The notes beneath the pieces were generated by a model that did not search any database, had not been told where the DNA came from, and worked only from the letters and a program-made list of their open reading frames with translations. Below are positions 1 to 8,584 of a DNA stretch of 17,764 bases, in pieces. Where the stretch lies: contig CAMPIO010000067.1 of the NCBI GenBank assembly GCA_946886405.1, positions 1 to 17,764 of the forward strand, given 5' to 3'. Position numbers and translations under genes: made by a program. Position 1 is the stretch's first letter. Every line of letters starts with the position of its first letter. Source of the stretch: an uncultured Pseudoxanthomonas sp. (lineage in GTDB: Bacteria > Pseudomonadota > Gammaproteobacteria > Xanthomonadales > Xanthomonadaceae).

Positions 1-1
1 C

Positions 2-3000
2 CGGCCGATCTTCGCCGCCGTGCTGTCGATCGTGATCTTCGCCGCCGGCCTGATCTCGATTCCGCTGCTGCCGATCGGCGAGTACCCCGAAGTGGTGCCG
101 CCGTCGGTCGTCGTGCGCACCGTGTATCCGGGCGCCAACCCCAAGGTCATCGCCGAAACCGTCGCCACTCCGCTGGAAGAAGCCATCAACGGCGTCGAGG
201 ACATGATGTACGTCAAGTCCGTCGCCGGCTCCGATGGCGTGCTGTCGCTGACGGTGACCTTCAAGCCGGGCACCGATCCCGACGAAGCCGCCGTGCGCGT
301 GCAGAACCGCGTGGCCCAGGCGCAGGCGCGCCTGCCCGAGGACGTGCGCCGGCAGGGCGTCACCACCCAGAAGCAGTCGCCCGTGTTCCTGATGGTCGTG
401 CACCTGACCTCGAAGGACGGCAAGTACGATTCGCTGTACCTGCGCAACTACATGCGCCTGCACGTCAAGGATGAGCTGGCGCGCATCCAGGGCGTCGGCG
501 ATGCGCAGCAGTTCGGTGGCGGCGACTACGCGATGCGCCTGTGGCTGGACCCGGACAAGGTGGCCGCGCGCGGCATGACCGCCGGCGACGTGCTGCGTGC
601 CGTGCGCGAACAGAACGTGCAGGTGTCGGCCGGCCAGCTCGGCGCCGAGCCGATGCCGAACGGCAGCGACTTCCTGCTGCCGATCAACGCCAAGGGCCGC
701 CTGGAAACCGTCGAGGAATTCGGCAACATCGTGCTGAAGAGCGGTGCCGACGGCGAGATCGTGCGCCTGGCCGACGTGGCCCGCATCGAACTGGCGGCCG
801 GCGACTACACCTTGCGCGCCCGCTTGGACGGCAAGAATGCCTCGGCGATCGGCATCTTCCAGGCACCCGGCGCCAACGCGCTGGAGATCCGCGACGCGGT
901 GGTCGCCAAGATGGACGAGATCCGCCCGACGCTTCCACCGGGCGTGGAGATCCAGTCGATCTACGACACCACCATCTTCGTCCGCGACTCCATCAAGTCC
1001 GTCGTCATGACGCTGCTGGAAGCCACCCTGCTGGTGGTGCTGGTGGTGATCCTGTTCCTGCAGACCTGGCGCGCCTCGATCATCCCGCTGCTGGCAGTGC
1101 CGGTCTCGGTGGTCGGTACGTTCGCCGTGCTCTACCTGCTGGGTTACTCGATCAACACCTTGACCCTGTTCGGCCTGGTGCTGGCGATCGGCATCGTGGT
1201 CGATGACGCCATCGTGGTGGTGGAGAACGTCGAGCGCCACATCGAACTCGGCGCGACACCGCTGGAAGCGGCGCACCTGGCGATGAAGGAAGTGTCCGGC
1301 CCGATCATCGCCATCGCGCTGGTGCTGTGCGCCGTGTTCGTGCCGATGGCGTTCCTGACCGGCGTCACCGGCCAGTTCTACAAGCAGTTCGCCGTCACCA
1401 TCGCCATCTCCACCGTCATCTCGGCGATCAACTCGCTGACCCTGTCGCCGGCGCTGGCGGCCAAGCTGCTGAAGTCGCATGGCGCGCCGAAGGACGGCCC
1501 GTCGCGGTTGATCGACCGCCTGTTCGGCTGGCTGTTCCGTCCGTTCAACCGCTTCTTCAACCGCAGCTCGGAACGCTACGAGGGCGCGGTGTCCCGCAGC
1601 CTCGGCCGTCGCGGCGCCGTGTTCCTGGTCTACGCCGTGCTGCTGGTCGGCGCGGGCGTGATGTTCAAGGCGGTGCCGGCGGGCTTCATTCCGGTACAGG
1701 ACAAGCTGTACGTCATCGCCGGCGTGAAGATGCCGGAAGGCGCCTCGATCGAACGCACCGACACCGTGCTGAAAAAGATGGCGGCGCTCGCCAACGAGGT
1801 CGACGGCGTCGCCAGCGAGATTGCATTCCCGGGCCTCAACCCGCTGCAGTTCACCAACACGCCCAACAATGGCGTGATCTTCTTCACCCTCGATCCCTTC
1901 AACGAACGCGCGCGCTCGGCCGAGGAAATCACCGCCGAACTCAACCAGAAGTTCTCGACCATCCAGGAAGGCTTCACCTTCGCCTTCATGCCGCCGCCCA
2001 TCCAGGGCCTGGGCAACGGCTCCGGCTGGTCGCTCTTCATCGAGGACCGTACGCGACTGGGTTACGGCGAGCTGCAGAATGCGGTCCAGGCGTTCCAGGG
2101 CGCGGCATCGCAGACGCCCGGCCTGGGCTTCCCGATCAGCAGCTACCAGGCGAACGTGCCGCAGCTGGATGCCGACGTCGATCGCGTGAAGGCCAAGGCG
2201 CAGGGCGTGCCGTTGACCGAACTGTTCGACACGCTGCAGACCTACCTGGGTTCGGCCTACGTCAACGACTTCAACATGTTCGGCCGCACCTGGCAGGTGA
2301 TCGCACAGGCCGATGGTCCGTTCCGCGACAATGTCGAGGACATCGCCAACCTGCGCACGCGCAACGCCAACGGTGAAATGGTGCCGATCGGCAGCATGGT
2401 CAGCGTCAAGCAGACCTACGGCCCTGACCCGGTGATCCGCTTCAACGGCTATCCGGCCGCGGACCTGCTGGGCGATGCCGACCCGCGCGTGCTGTCGTCG
2501 GGCGAAGCGATGGCCAAGGTCACCGAACTGGCGCAGCAGGTGCTGCCGACCGGCATGGGCATCGGCTGGAGCGATCTGAGCTACCAGCAGATGACCCAGG
2601 GTGGCGCGGCGCTGGTGGTGTTCCCACTGGCCGTGCTGCTGGCGTTCCTGGTACTGGCCGCGCTGTACGAAAGCTGGACGCTGCCGCTGGCGGTGATACT
2701 GATCGTGCCGATGACGCTGCTGTCCGCCCTGTTCGGCGTGTGGCTGGCCGGTGGCGACAATAACGTGTTCGTGCAGGTGGGCCTGGTGGTGCTGATGGGC
2801 CTGGCGTGCAAGAACGCGATCCTGATCGTGGAGTTCGCCCGCGAACTCGAAATGCAGGGGCGCGGCATCGTCGAAGCGGCGCTGGAAGCCAGCCGCCTGC
2901 GCCTGCGCCCGATCGTGATGACGTCGGTGGCCTTCATCGCCGGCACCGTCCCGCTGGTATTGTCCAGTGGCGCCGGCGCCGAGGTGCGCTCAATCACGGG

Positions 3001-3145
3001 CATCACGGTCTTCGCCGGCATGGTCGGCGTCACCCTGTTCGGTCTGTTCCTGACCCCGGTGTTCTACGTGGCCCTGCGCAAGCTCGCCAACCGCCCACTG
3101 GTGTCCCACGCCCCCGTCGCCGACACGGCGACGACCCATCACTGA
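2..3145 (+). CDS. RND multidrug efflux pump, inner-membrane permease (SmeW/MexF/OqxB-like), 5' partial
   Basis: Proton-driven pump subunit of a tripartite efflux system that would take drugs from the periplasm or inner membrane to an outer-membrane channel. The reading frame is open from base 2 and encodes 1047 residues beginning RPIFAAVLSIVIF. RND pumps normally start about eight residues earlier (a Met-x-x-Phe-Phe-Ile-Asp-type leader), so the gene is cut by the window edge; the GTG at 20 is internal, not the start. Visible hallmarks are the TM4 proton-relay Asp-Asp pair (codons 1202-1207, in GIVVDDAIVVVEN) and the TM10 Lys (codon 2810, in GLACKNAILIVEF), with two large periplasmic loops between the membrane blocks. 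Segments such as NGVEDMMYVKSVAGSDG and FQAPGANALE are typical of the MexF/OqxB branch. It is followed directly by a short-chain dehydrogenase and an outer-membrane factor, the order W-U2-X of smeU1VWU2X in Stenotrophomonas maltophilia. Family is certain; substrates are inferred. Confidence 0.95.
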   Translation, partial: RPIFAAVLSIVIFAAGLISIPLLPIGEYPEVVPPSVVVRTVYPGANPKVIAETVATPLEEAINGVEDMMYVKSVAGSDGVLSLTVTFKPGTDPDEAAVRVQNRVAQAQARLPEDVRRQGVTTQKQSPVFLMVVHLTSKDGKYDSLYLRNYMRLHVKDELARIQGVGDAQQFGGGDYAMRLWLDPDKVAARGMTAGDVLRAVREQNVQVSAGQLGAEPMPNGSDFLLPINAKGRLETVEEFGNIVLKSGADGEIVRLADVARIELAAGDYTLRARLDGKNASAIGIFQAPGANALEIRDAVVAKMDEIRPTLPPGVEIQSIYDTTIFVRDSIKSVVMTLLEATLLVVLVVILFLQTWRASIIPLLAVPVSVVGTFAVLYLLGYSINTLTLFGLVLAIGIVVDDAIVVVENVERHIELGATPLEAAHLAMKEVSGPIIAIALVLCAVFVPMAFLTGVTGQFYKQFAVTIAISTVISAINSLTLSPALAAKLLKSHGAPKDGPSRLIDRLFGWLFRPFNRFFNRSSERYEGAVSRSLGRRGAVFLVYAVLLVGAGVMFKAVPAGFIPVQDKLYVIAGVKMPEGASIERTDTVLKKMAALANEVDGVASEIAFPGLNPLQFTNTPNNGVIFFTLDPFNERARSAEEITAELNQKFSTIQEGFTFAFMPPPIQGLGNGSGWSLFIEDRTRLGYGELQNAVQAFQGAASQTPGLGFPISSYQANVPQLDADVDRVKAKAQGVPLTELFDTLQTYLGSAYVNDFNMFGRTWQVIAQADGPFRDNVEDIANLRTRNANGEMVPIGSMVSVKQTYGPDPVIRFNGYPAADLLGDADPRVLSSGEAMAKVTELAQQVLPTGMGIGWSDLSYQQMTQGGAALVVFPLAVLLAFLVLAALYESWTLPLAVILIVPMTLLSALFGVWLAGGDNNVFVQVGLVVLMGLACKNAILIVEFARELEMQGRGIVEAALEASRLRLRPIVMTSVAFIAGTVPLVLSSGAGAEVRSITGITVFAGMVGVTLFGLFLTPVFYVALRKLANRPLVSHAPVADTATTHH

Positions 3146-3175
3146 TTGAATTCCCCTTCCCAACGAGGTCACCCC

Positions 3176-3918
<743 letters not shown>

Positions 3919-3925
<7 letters not shown>

Positions 3926-5334
3926 TCCGCGCGCTCGTCATCGGCGTCGCGACCGCGCTGTTGGCAGGCTGCGTGACCGTGGGGCCCGACTACGTGGCGC
4001 CGCAGACCGCGCCGACCACGCTGCAGCAGGCAGACGCCGTCGACTATGTGGCCGACCATCCGGTCGCCACGTGGTGGAGCCAGTTCGACGATCCGGTGCT
4101 CGACCAGCTGGTGCGCGAATCGTTGCTGGCCAACCTCGACCTGCGCATCGCGGTGTCGCGCGTCAACGAGGCCCGCGCGGTGTTCTCCGAACGCCGCCTG
4201 GACCTGGCGCCGCACGTCACGATGGGCGTCGAAGGCACCCGCACCAAACAGCCGGTCGAAGGCCAGGGTCGCGTGGAAACGGACAGTTACTCCGCCGGCT
4301 TCGATGCGGCGTGGGAACTGGACCTGTTCGGCCGCGTGCGCCGCAACACCGAAGCCGCGCACGCAGACCTGCAGGCGCAGCGCAACGACTTGCAGGCGAT
4401 GCAGGTGACGGTGGCGGCGGAAGTCGCGCGCAACTACTTCGAATTGCGCGGCACGCAGCAGCGCCTGGACGTGGCGCGTCGCATCCTGCAGACGCTGGGC
4501 GAAACGCAACGCCTGACCGAATCGCGCTTCGACCTCGGCGCCGGCAGCCAGCTGGAAGTGCAGAGCAGCCTGGCCCGCGTGCGTGCGGTCGAAGCCGATG
4601 TGCCGCTGCTGGAAGCCGTCGAAGGCCAGTCTCGCCACCGGCTGGCCGTGCTGGTCGGCAAACGTCCCGGCGAGCTGGACACCCTGCTCGCGCCGCGAGA
4701 GGCCCCGGCCTTCGCCAAGGCGCTGCCGATCGGCGACACCACCGACCTGCTGCGCCAGCGGCCGGATGTCCGCGCCGCGGAACGCCGCCTGGCAGCCGCG
4801 ACCGCACGCGTGGGCGTCGCCACGGCGGACCTGTTCCCGCGGGTCAGCCTGCGCGGCTTCATCGGCTTCCTGTCCGGCGGCTGGGGCAACCTGGTCAACG
4901 GTGACAACCGCGCCTGGCAGGTCACGCCGTCGATCAGCTGGGCCGCGTTCGACATGGGCAGCGTGCGTGCGCGCCTGCGTGCAAGCGAAGCCCAGGCCGA
5001 TGGCGTGGCGGCCCAGTACGAGAAAGCCGTACTGGGTGCGCTGGAGGAAACCGAGAACGCCCTGCTCTCCTACGCCAAGCAGCAGGCGCAGCTGAAACTC
5101 AGGCTGGAACAATCCGTTGCCGCGCGCCGGGCAGCGGAGCTGGCCGAAGTCCGGTATCGTGCCGGCTCATCGGACTTCCTGACCCTGCTGGATGCGCAGC
5201 GCACCCAGCTGGCCGCAGACGATGCGCTTGCGCAGGCGGAAGCCGGCGTCAACGTGGGGGTGGTGGCGATCTACAAGTCGCTGGGAGGCTGGGGCGAACA
5301 GGATGTGGCGCCCGCGCTCGCGGCGAGTCCCTGA
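3919..5334 (+). CDS. Outer-membrane efflux channel lipoprotein, NodT/OprN family (SmeX-like)
   Basis: Outer-membrane channel component that should trimerise and dock with the adaptor and RND pump. It has 471 residues. The N-terminus is a lipoprotein signal with lipobox LLAGC and acylated Cys18, followed by the VGPDYVAP segment typical of NodT-type factors. Two OEP repeats follow, with long alpha-helical hairpins rich in Ala/Gln/Arg/Glu and the usual internal symmetry (for example FDLGAGSQLEVQSSLARVRAVE in the first half and RYRAGSSDFLTLLDAQRTQLAADD in the second). The ATG at 3919 overlaps the SDR stop by 7 bp, indicating translational coupling. It is the last gene of the efflux operon in the window. 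The adaptor (MFP) gene is not here and should lie just upstream of the window. Confidence 0.95.
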
Positions 5335-5389
5335 GCCTGCGTCCTCGTCTTCACGCCTGCTGTCCCATCCTGAAGAATGTCCTCGTACC

Positions 5390-5409
5390 GCCGCGCCTCC
5401 GGGCGCGGC
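5390..5409 (+). terminator. GC-rich hairpin after the efflux operon, possible terminator
   Basis: A perfect 8-bp stem (GCCGCGCC / GGCGCGGC) with a TCCG loop lies 55 bp after the outer-membrane factor stop. It is followed by a pyrimidine-rich stretch (tgcttcccctgct) but has no real T-run, so it is at best a weak intrinsic terminator. Confidence 0.35.
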
Positions 5410-5489
5410 CTGCTTCCCCTGCTCGAGTGCTGTCCGTGCCCACACAGATTCCTGTCGCTGAAGTACACCCTTCCGTTCCCTCCCCCCGC

Positions 5490-6020
5490 GTGATCTCCGC
5501 AGCGCAACGCTGGTCCGTCGCCGGCCTGCTGGCGCTCGCCGCCGTCGCCGCGCATGCGGCGGAGCCGCGCACCGCCTGGTACGTGCAAGGCGGTGTGGCG
5601 GAAGATGCGCAGTCCCTGACCGTCGGCGCCAGCCGCGACTGGCGCTGGGAAAAGCAGTATCGCTACGGCCATGTCAGCGGCCAGTGGCAGGGCGAAGTCG
5701 GGCGCTGGCACAGCGACAGCGAGAACAGCACGCAGGTCGGCGTGACGCCGGCACTGCGCTGGCGCCCCAACGGCTGGGACGAAAGCTGGTTCGTCGAAGG
5801 CGGCATCGGATTGAACGTCATCTTCCCCAAGTACGACACGCGCGTGAAGGAGTTCAGTACCACCTTCAACTTCGGCGACCATATCGCCATCGGCAAGCGC
5901 TTCGGAAACGAGCAGCAGCACGAATGGTCGCTGCGCTTCCAGCACTTCTCCAATGGCCGCATCAAGCGACCGAATCCCGGCGAGAACTTCCTGCAGTTCC
6001 GCTACACGCATCGCCTCTGA
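5490..6020 (+). CDS. pagL: Lipid A 3-O-deacylase PagL (acyloxyacyl hydrolase)
   Basis: Outer-membrane beta-barrel enzyme that removes the 3-O-linked acyl chain of lipid A. From the GTG at 5490 it is 176 residues with a Sec signal peptide (hydrophobic core AGLLALAAVA, probable cleavage AHA-AEP after residue 23). The C-terminal signature FQHFSNGRIKRPNPGENF carries the His152, Ser154 and Glu165 equivalents of the PagL catalytic triad, and FNFGDHIAIGKRFG precedes it. The length fits the family. The start is uncertain: the frame stays open to GTGs at 5427 and 5436, which would give an unusually long n-region, and no start has a clear ribosome binding site. It lies downstream of the efflux operon beyond a GC hairpin and converges on the lipocalin gene. 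The product could change endotoxicity and membrane permeability. Confidence 0.88.
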   Translation: MISAAQRWSVAGLLALAAVAAHAAEPRTAWYVQGGVAEDAQSLTVGASRDWRWEKQYRYGHVSGQWQGEVGRWHSDSENSTQVGVTPALRWRPNGWDESWFVEGGIGLNVIFPKYDTRVKEFSTTFNFGDHIAIGKRFGNEQQHEWSLRFQHFSNGRIKRPNPGENFLQFRYTHRL

Positions 6021-6035
6021 CAGCACGGCATGGCC

Positions 6036-6158
6036 CCTGCAGGAGCGACGTAAGTCGCGACCGCAAGAACGAAACCACCGGCCCCCTTCCGCAGGCCTCC
6101 TCCGATGCCAGTATCGACCGTCACGGCGTGCGGTCGCGACTTACGTCGCTCCTACAGG
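6036..6158. repeat. Inverted pair of GTAG-type REP elements (pair 1)
   Basis: Two arms, 6036-6065 and 6129-6158, are reverse complements over 30 bases with one difference (GCAG versus GTAG at the head). Each arm contains its own small hairpin, GCGAC-GTAA-GTCGC. Read outward, the right arm begins GTAGGAGCGACGTAAGTCGC on the minus strand. The spacer is 63 bp. The pair fills the space between the convergent pagL and lipocalin genes. The layout matches a bacterial interspersed mosaic element built from SMAG-like REPs. Confidence 0.85.
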
Positions 6159-6170
6159 AAAGCAGCGCGG

Positions 6171-6722
6171 CTACCGCAGCGGCGCCGCCATCACCAGCGG
6201 CTCCAGGTCGTAGCCCATCGCTTCGGCCTTCGCCTTCAGTTGCTCGAACTGCGCGCGGTCCATGGTGGGTTCGCGCGAGAGGATCCACAGATATTCCCGG
6301 TCCGGCTCGCCGACCATCGCCCACTGGTACTCCGGATCGAGCGCGATCACCCAGTAGTCCGCCCACACCATCGGCAGCCACGACAACCAGTCCGGTGCGA
6401 ATCGCACTTCCAGCCGCCCCGGATGACCTTCGACCGGACGCGCGACGCCGGCCGACTGGTCCATGCCGCCGTCCTTCGTGCGGCATGCGTTGAGCACTCC
6501 GATCTTGCCCGGGCCGTCGAGGCTGTAGCGCGCCGTGATGTCGCCCACGCACTGGCGCTGGAAGAACATGGGCAGATGCGCGATCTCATGCCACTGGCCC
6601 GCATAGCGCGACATGTCCAGATGCGGCGCCGAGGTGACCGGTTCGGCCGCATGGGCCGTGAACGCACCCGCGCCGAGGGCGACGGCGAGCAGCGTGCGGA
6701 TCGCAAGGGATGGACGTGTCAT
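6171..6722 (-). CDS. Periplasmic lipocalin family protein (Blc-like)
   Basis: Small beta-barrel protein of 183 residues expected to bind a hydrophobic ligand in the periplasm or at the envelope. The lipocalin signature is clear: RYAGQWHEIAHLPMFFQRQC, with the GxW at residues 42-44. DITARYSLDGPGKIGVLNAC follows, and the C-terminal strand includes DPEYQWAMVGEPDREYLWILSREP. Cys58 and Cys80 are placed to form a disulfide. E. coli Blc is an outer-membrane lipoprotein, but this one has an ordinary Sec signal (TLLAVALGAGAFTAHA-AEP, cleavage after about residue 25) and no lipobox, so it is probably soluble. The ATG at 6722 is chosen because it starts the signal peptide; the open frame continues upstream to 6818 without a plausible leader. 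It lies downstream of the BON gene on the same strand, separated by a strong terminator. Confidence 0.9.
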   Translation of the reverse strand: MTRPSLAIRTLLAVALGAGAFTAHAAEPVTSAPHLDMSRYAGQWHEIAHLPMFFQRQCVGDITARYSLDGPGKIGVLNACRTKDGGMDQSAGVARPVEGHPGRLEVRFAPDWLSWLPMVWADYWVIALDPEYQWAMVGEPDREYLWILSREPTMDRAQFEQLKAKAEAMGYDLEPLVMAAPLR

Positions 6723-6768
6723 GGGTTCACTCGGTTGAGGTGGCGGCAGGTGGCACGCGTACGTCAAT

Positions 6769-6808
6769 GAAAAAGAAGCGGATGCATCCTGCGCTGGGAT
6801 GCACCCGC
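6769..6808 (-). terminator. Intrinsic terminator of the BON-domain gene
   Basis: A 12-bp stem with one mismatch (6778-6789 with 6797-6808, GCGGATGCATCC against GGATGCACCCGC) closes a 7-base loop. Read on the minus strand it is followed by cttctttttcatt. It begins 32 bases after the BON gene stop and separates that gene from the lipocalin. Confidence 0.75.
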
Positions 6809-6840
6809 TCCGTGCCACACCTCGGGATGAGGCTTACTTG

Positions 6841-7194
6841 TTACTTGGCGGCGAGGGTCAAGCCGCTGGCCTCGACGCTCTTCACGCCCTTGATCTGCTT
6901 GGCGACCGTGACCGCCTTGTCCTTCTGCGCCTGATTGGCCACCGCGCCCGACAGCGTCACCACGCCGTCGACGGTCTCGACCTTGATGTCCAGGCCGGAG
7001 ACGTTCTCGGTGGCCAGCAGGTCGGCCTTGACCTTGGTGGTGATCCAAGTGTCGGTCACCGGCTGGTTCGAATCGTTCTGTGCATTCTCTTCCGGCTCGT
7101 TCGGCGGATTGGCGGCCATCACGTGCGAGGCGGAGAACAGCAACGCGGTCGACAGGGCGGCGGCCAGCAGCGAGCGGGTACGTACATGGGTCAT
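6841..7194 (-). CDS. Periplasmic BON-domain protein (OsmY-like)
   Basis: Secreted 117-residue protein with a Sec signal peptide (MTHVRTRSLLAAALSTALLFSASHVMA, likely cleavage before ANPP), an acidic Asn/Glu-rich linker (residues 28-46) and one BON domain (about 47-116). The domain starts TDTWITTKVKADLLA, contains the GVVTLSGAV turn with conserved glycines, and ends AKQIKGVKSVEAS. BON domains are thought to contact phospholipid membranes; in OsmY-type proteins they help the envelope under osmotic or other stress. The start at 7194 is supported by AGGAGA six bases upstream on the minus strand (7201-7206); the frame is open to 7260 but that extension has no signal-like character. It is divergent from the oxidoreductase gene and has its own terminator, so it is probably transcribed alone. 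Confidence 0.9.
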   Translation of the reverse strand: MTHVRTRSLLAAALSTALLFSASHVMAANPPNEPEENAQNDSNQPVTDTWITTKVKADLLATENVSGLDIKVETVDGVVTLSGAVANQAQKDKAVTVAKQIKGVKSVEASGLTLAAK

Positions 7195-7257
7195 GATCGT
7201 TCTCCTGATGTGGTGTGGGTCGAGTGTCTGCGCCGCTTCGTACAACAGGCGTGAAAA

Positions 7258-7312
7258 CATGCGTGAATGAATCCGCGCCGTTCAGCGCAGCGTCGCGGGG
7301 CATTCATGCATG
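7258..7312. repeat. Imperfect inverted repeat in the BON / oxidoreductase divergent region
   Basis: Two 12-base arms, CATGCGTGAATG (7258-7269) and CATTCATGCATG (7301-7312), are reverse complements except at one position, separated by 31 bp of GC-rich DNA. They lie between the two divergent starts. They could be a cruciform, a pair of operator half-sites or chance; there is no T-run. Confidence 0.4.
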
Positions 7313-7374
7313 TGCACGGGCAGTCAACGCGGCGCTTCCCTTACCATGGGCGCCTGCCTACGGACATGTCGCGC

Positions 7375-8415
7375 ATGGATAACCCGCTCAAGGTCGCCCT
7401 CGTCGGCTACGGTTTCGTCGGCAAGGTGTTCCATGCACCGTTGATCCAGGCTACGCCGGGATTGACGCTGCATACCGTGGTATCGCGCGATGCCGGCAAG
7501 GTGCAGGCCGACTGGCCGGACATGCCGGTGGTGGCCGACGCACACGTGGCGTTCGCCGATCCGGCCGTGGATCTGGTCGTCATCGCGTCGCCAAACGACA
7601 CGCATGCACCGCTGGCAACCGCCGCCCTGGACCAGGGCAAGCATGTGGTGGTGGACAAGCCATTCACGCTGACGCTGAGCGAAGCGCGCGAGGTGGTGGC
7701 GACCGCGTCACGGGCCGGACGCGTGGTCAGCGTGTTCCAGAACCGGCGCTGGGATGCCGACTTCCTCACCCTCCGCCGGTTGATCGAAGAAGGCGTGTTG
7801 GGGCGCATTGCGGAATTCCACTCGCATTTCGACCGCTTCCGTCCCATCGTGCAGGACCGTTGGCGCGAGCGCGACGAGCCCGGTGGCGGACTGTGGTACG
7901 ACCTCGGCCCGCACCTGCTGGACCAGGCGCTGCAGCTTTTCGGCACCCCCCTAGCGATCAACGCCGACATCGCGCGACTGCGCGACGGTGCGCGGGCGGC
8001 GGATTACTACGACGTGACGCTGCGTTACCCGCACCACCGCGCCGTGCTGCATGCGTCCACGCTGGTCGCGGGTAGCGGCCTGCGCTTTGCCGTGCACGGC
8101 ACGCGGGGCAGCTATCTCAAGCACGGGCTGGACGTGCAGGAAGACCAGCTGCGCGCCGGCGTCGTGCCCGGTGCGCCGGGCTGGGGCGTGGATACGCGTG
8201 CGGGTGAACAGGTGCTTCAGCGCGACGGACACCTGGTCGCCGACGTTGCGCATGCCGAGGTGGGCGACTATCGCCGTTACTACACCGGCATGCGCGATGC
8301 GATCCTGCAGGGCACCACGCCCCCGGTGACGACGCGGGAAGCGCTGGACGTGATGCGGCTGATCGAGCTGGGCATGCAGAGCAGCGAAGAGCAGCGCAGT
8401 CTTCGCGTCGACTGA
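7375..8415 (+). CDS. ydgJ: Gfo/Idh/MocA family NAD(P)-dependent oxidoreductase (YdgJ-like)
   Basis: Cytoplasmic oxidoreductase with an N-terminal Rossmann fold and a C-terminal alpha/beta substrate domain. From the ATG at 7375 it is 346 residues, the length I recall for E. coli YdgJ. Visible features are GYGFVG (11-16, dinucleotide binding), the family motif DKPF with Lys95, the segment SVFQNRRWDADFLTL, HFDRFRP, and WYDLGPHLLDQ with His180 as the likely catalytic residue. These blocks match YdgJ closely. An in-frame ATG at 7366 (three residues longer) is also possible. No strong ribosome binding site is visible; TTACCAT at about 7340-7346 could be a -10 element. The physiological substrate, presumably a sugar or polyol derivative, cannot be read from the sequence. 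Its 3' end faces the HAD gene across a REP pair. Confidence 0.88.
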   Translation: MDNPLKVALVGYGFVGKVFHAPLIQATPGLTLHTVVSRDAGKVQADWPDMPVVADAHVAFADPAVDLVVIASPNDTHAPLATAALDQGKHVVVDKPFTLTLSEAREVVATASRAGRVVSVFQNRRWDADFLTLRRLIEEGVLGRIAEFHSHFDRFRPIVQDRWRERDEPGGGLWYDLGPHLLDQALQLFGTPLAINADIARLRDGARAADYYDVTLRYPHHRAVLHASTLVAGSGLRFAVHGTRGSYLKHGLDVQEDQLRAGVVPGAPGWGVDTRAGEQVLQRDGHLVADVAHAEVGDYRRYYTGMRDAILQGTTPPVTTREALDVMRLIELGMQSSEEQRSLRVD

Positions 8416-8425
8416 CCGCCTTTCT

Positions 8426-8557
8426 GCAGGAGCGACGTGAGTCGCGACCGCACGCCATCCGTCATAGTGATCGATCAAGGGATATGGGCGGGTTGAGCGC
8501 ACGGAGATGACGCCATGACGCGCCCAGGTCTGCGGTCGCGACTCACGTCGCTCCTAC
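8426..8557. repeat. Inverted pair of GTAG-type REP elements (pair 2)
   Basis: Arms 8426-8452 and 8531-8557 are reverse complements over 27 bases with one difference (GCAG versus GTAG at the head). They belong to the same family as the pair at 6036-6158, but the inner hairpin is GCGAC-GTGA-GTCGC in both arms. The spacer is 78 bp and codes for nothing I can support. The pair lies between the convergent YdgJ-like and HAD genes. Confidence 0.85.
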
Positions 8558-8584
8558 AAAAAAGCGTGGTGCTCAGGCCACCAC
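8558..8584 (-). terminator. Intrinsic terminator overlapping the HAD stop codon
   Basis: On the minus strand GTGGTG (8584-8579) pairs with CACCAC (8571-8566), followed by GC and six T (8563-8558). The HAD stop codon (8573-8575) lies in the 7-base loop. The T-run directly abuts the GTAG head of the right REP of pair 2. Confidence 0.55.

Noticed and set aside
6036..8557. CRISPR array suggested by repeated 27-30-base units
   Set aside because: The units occur as inverted pairs more than 2 kb apart, not as regularly spaced direct repeats, and no cas gene is present.
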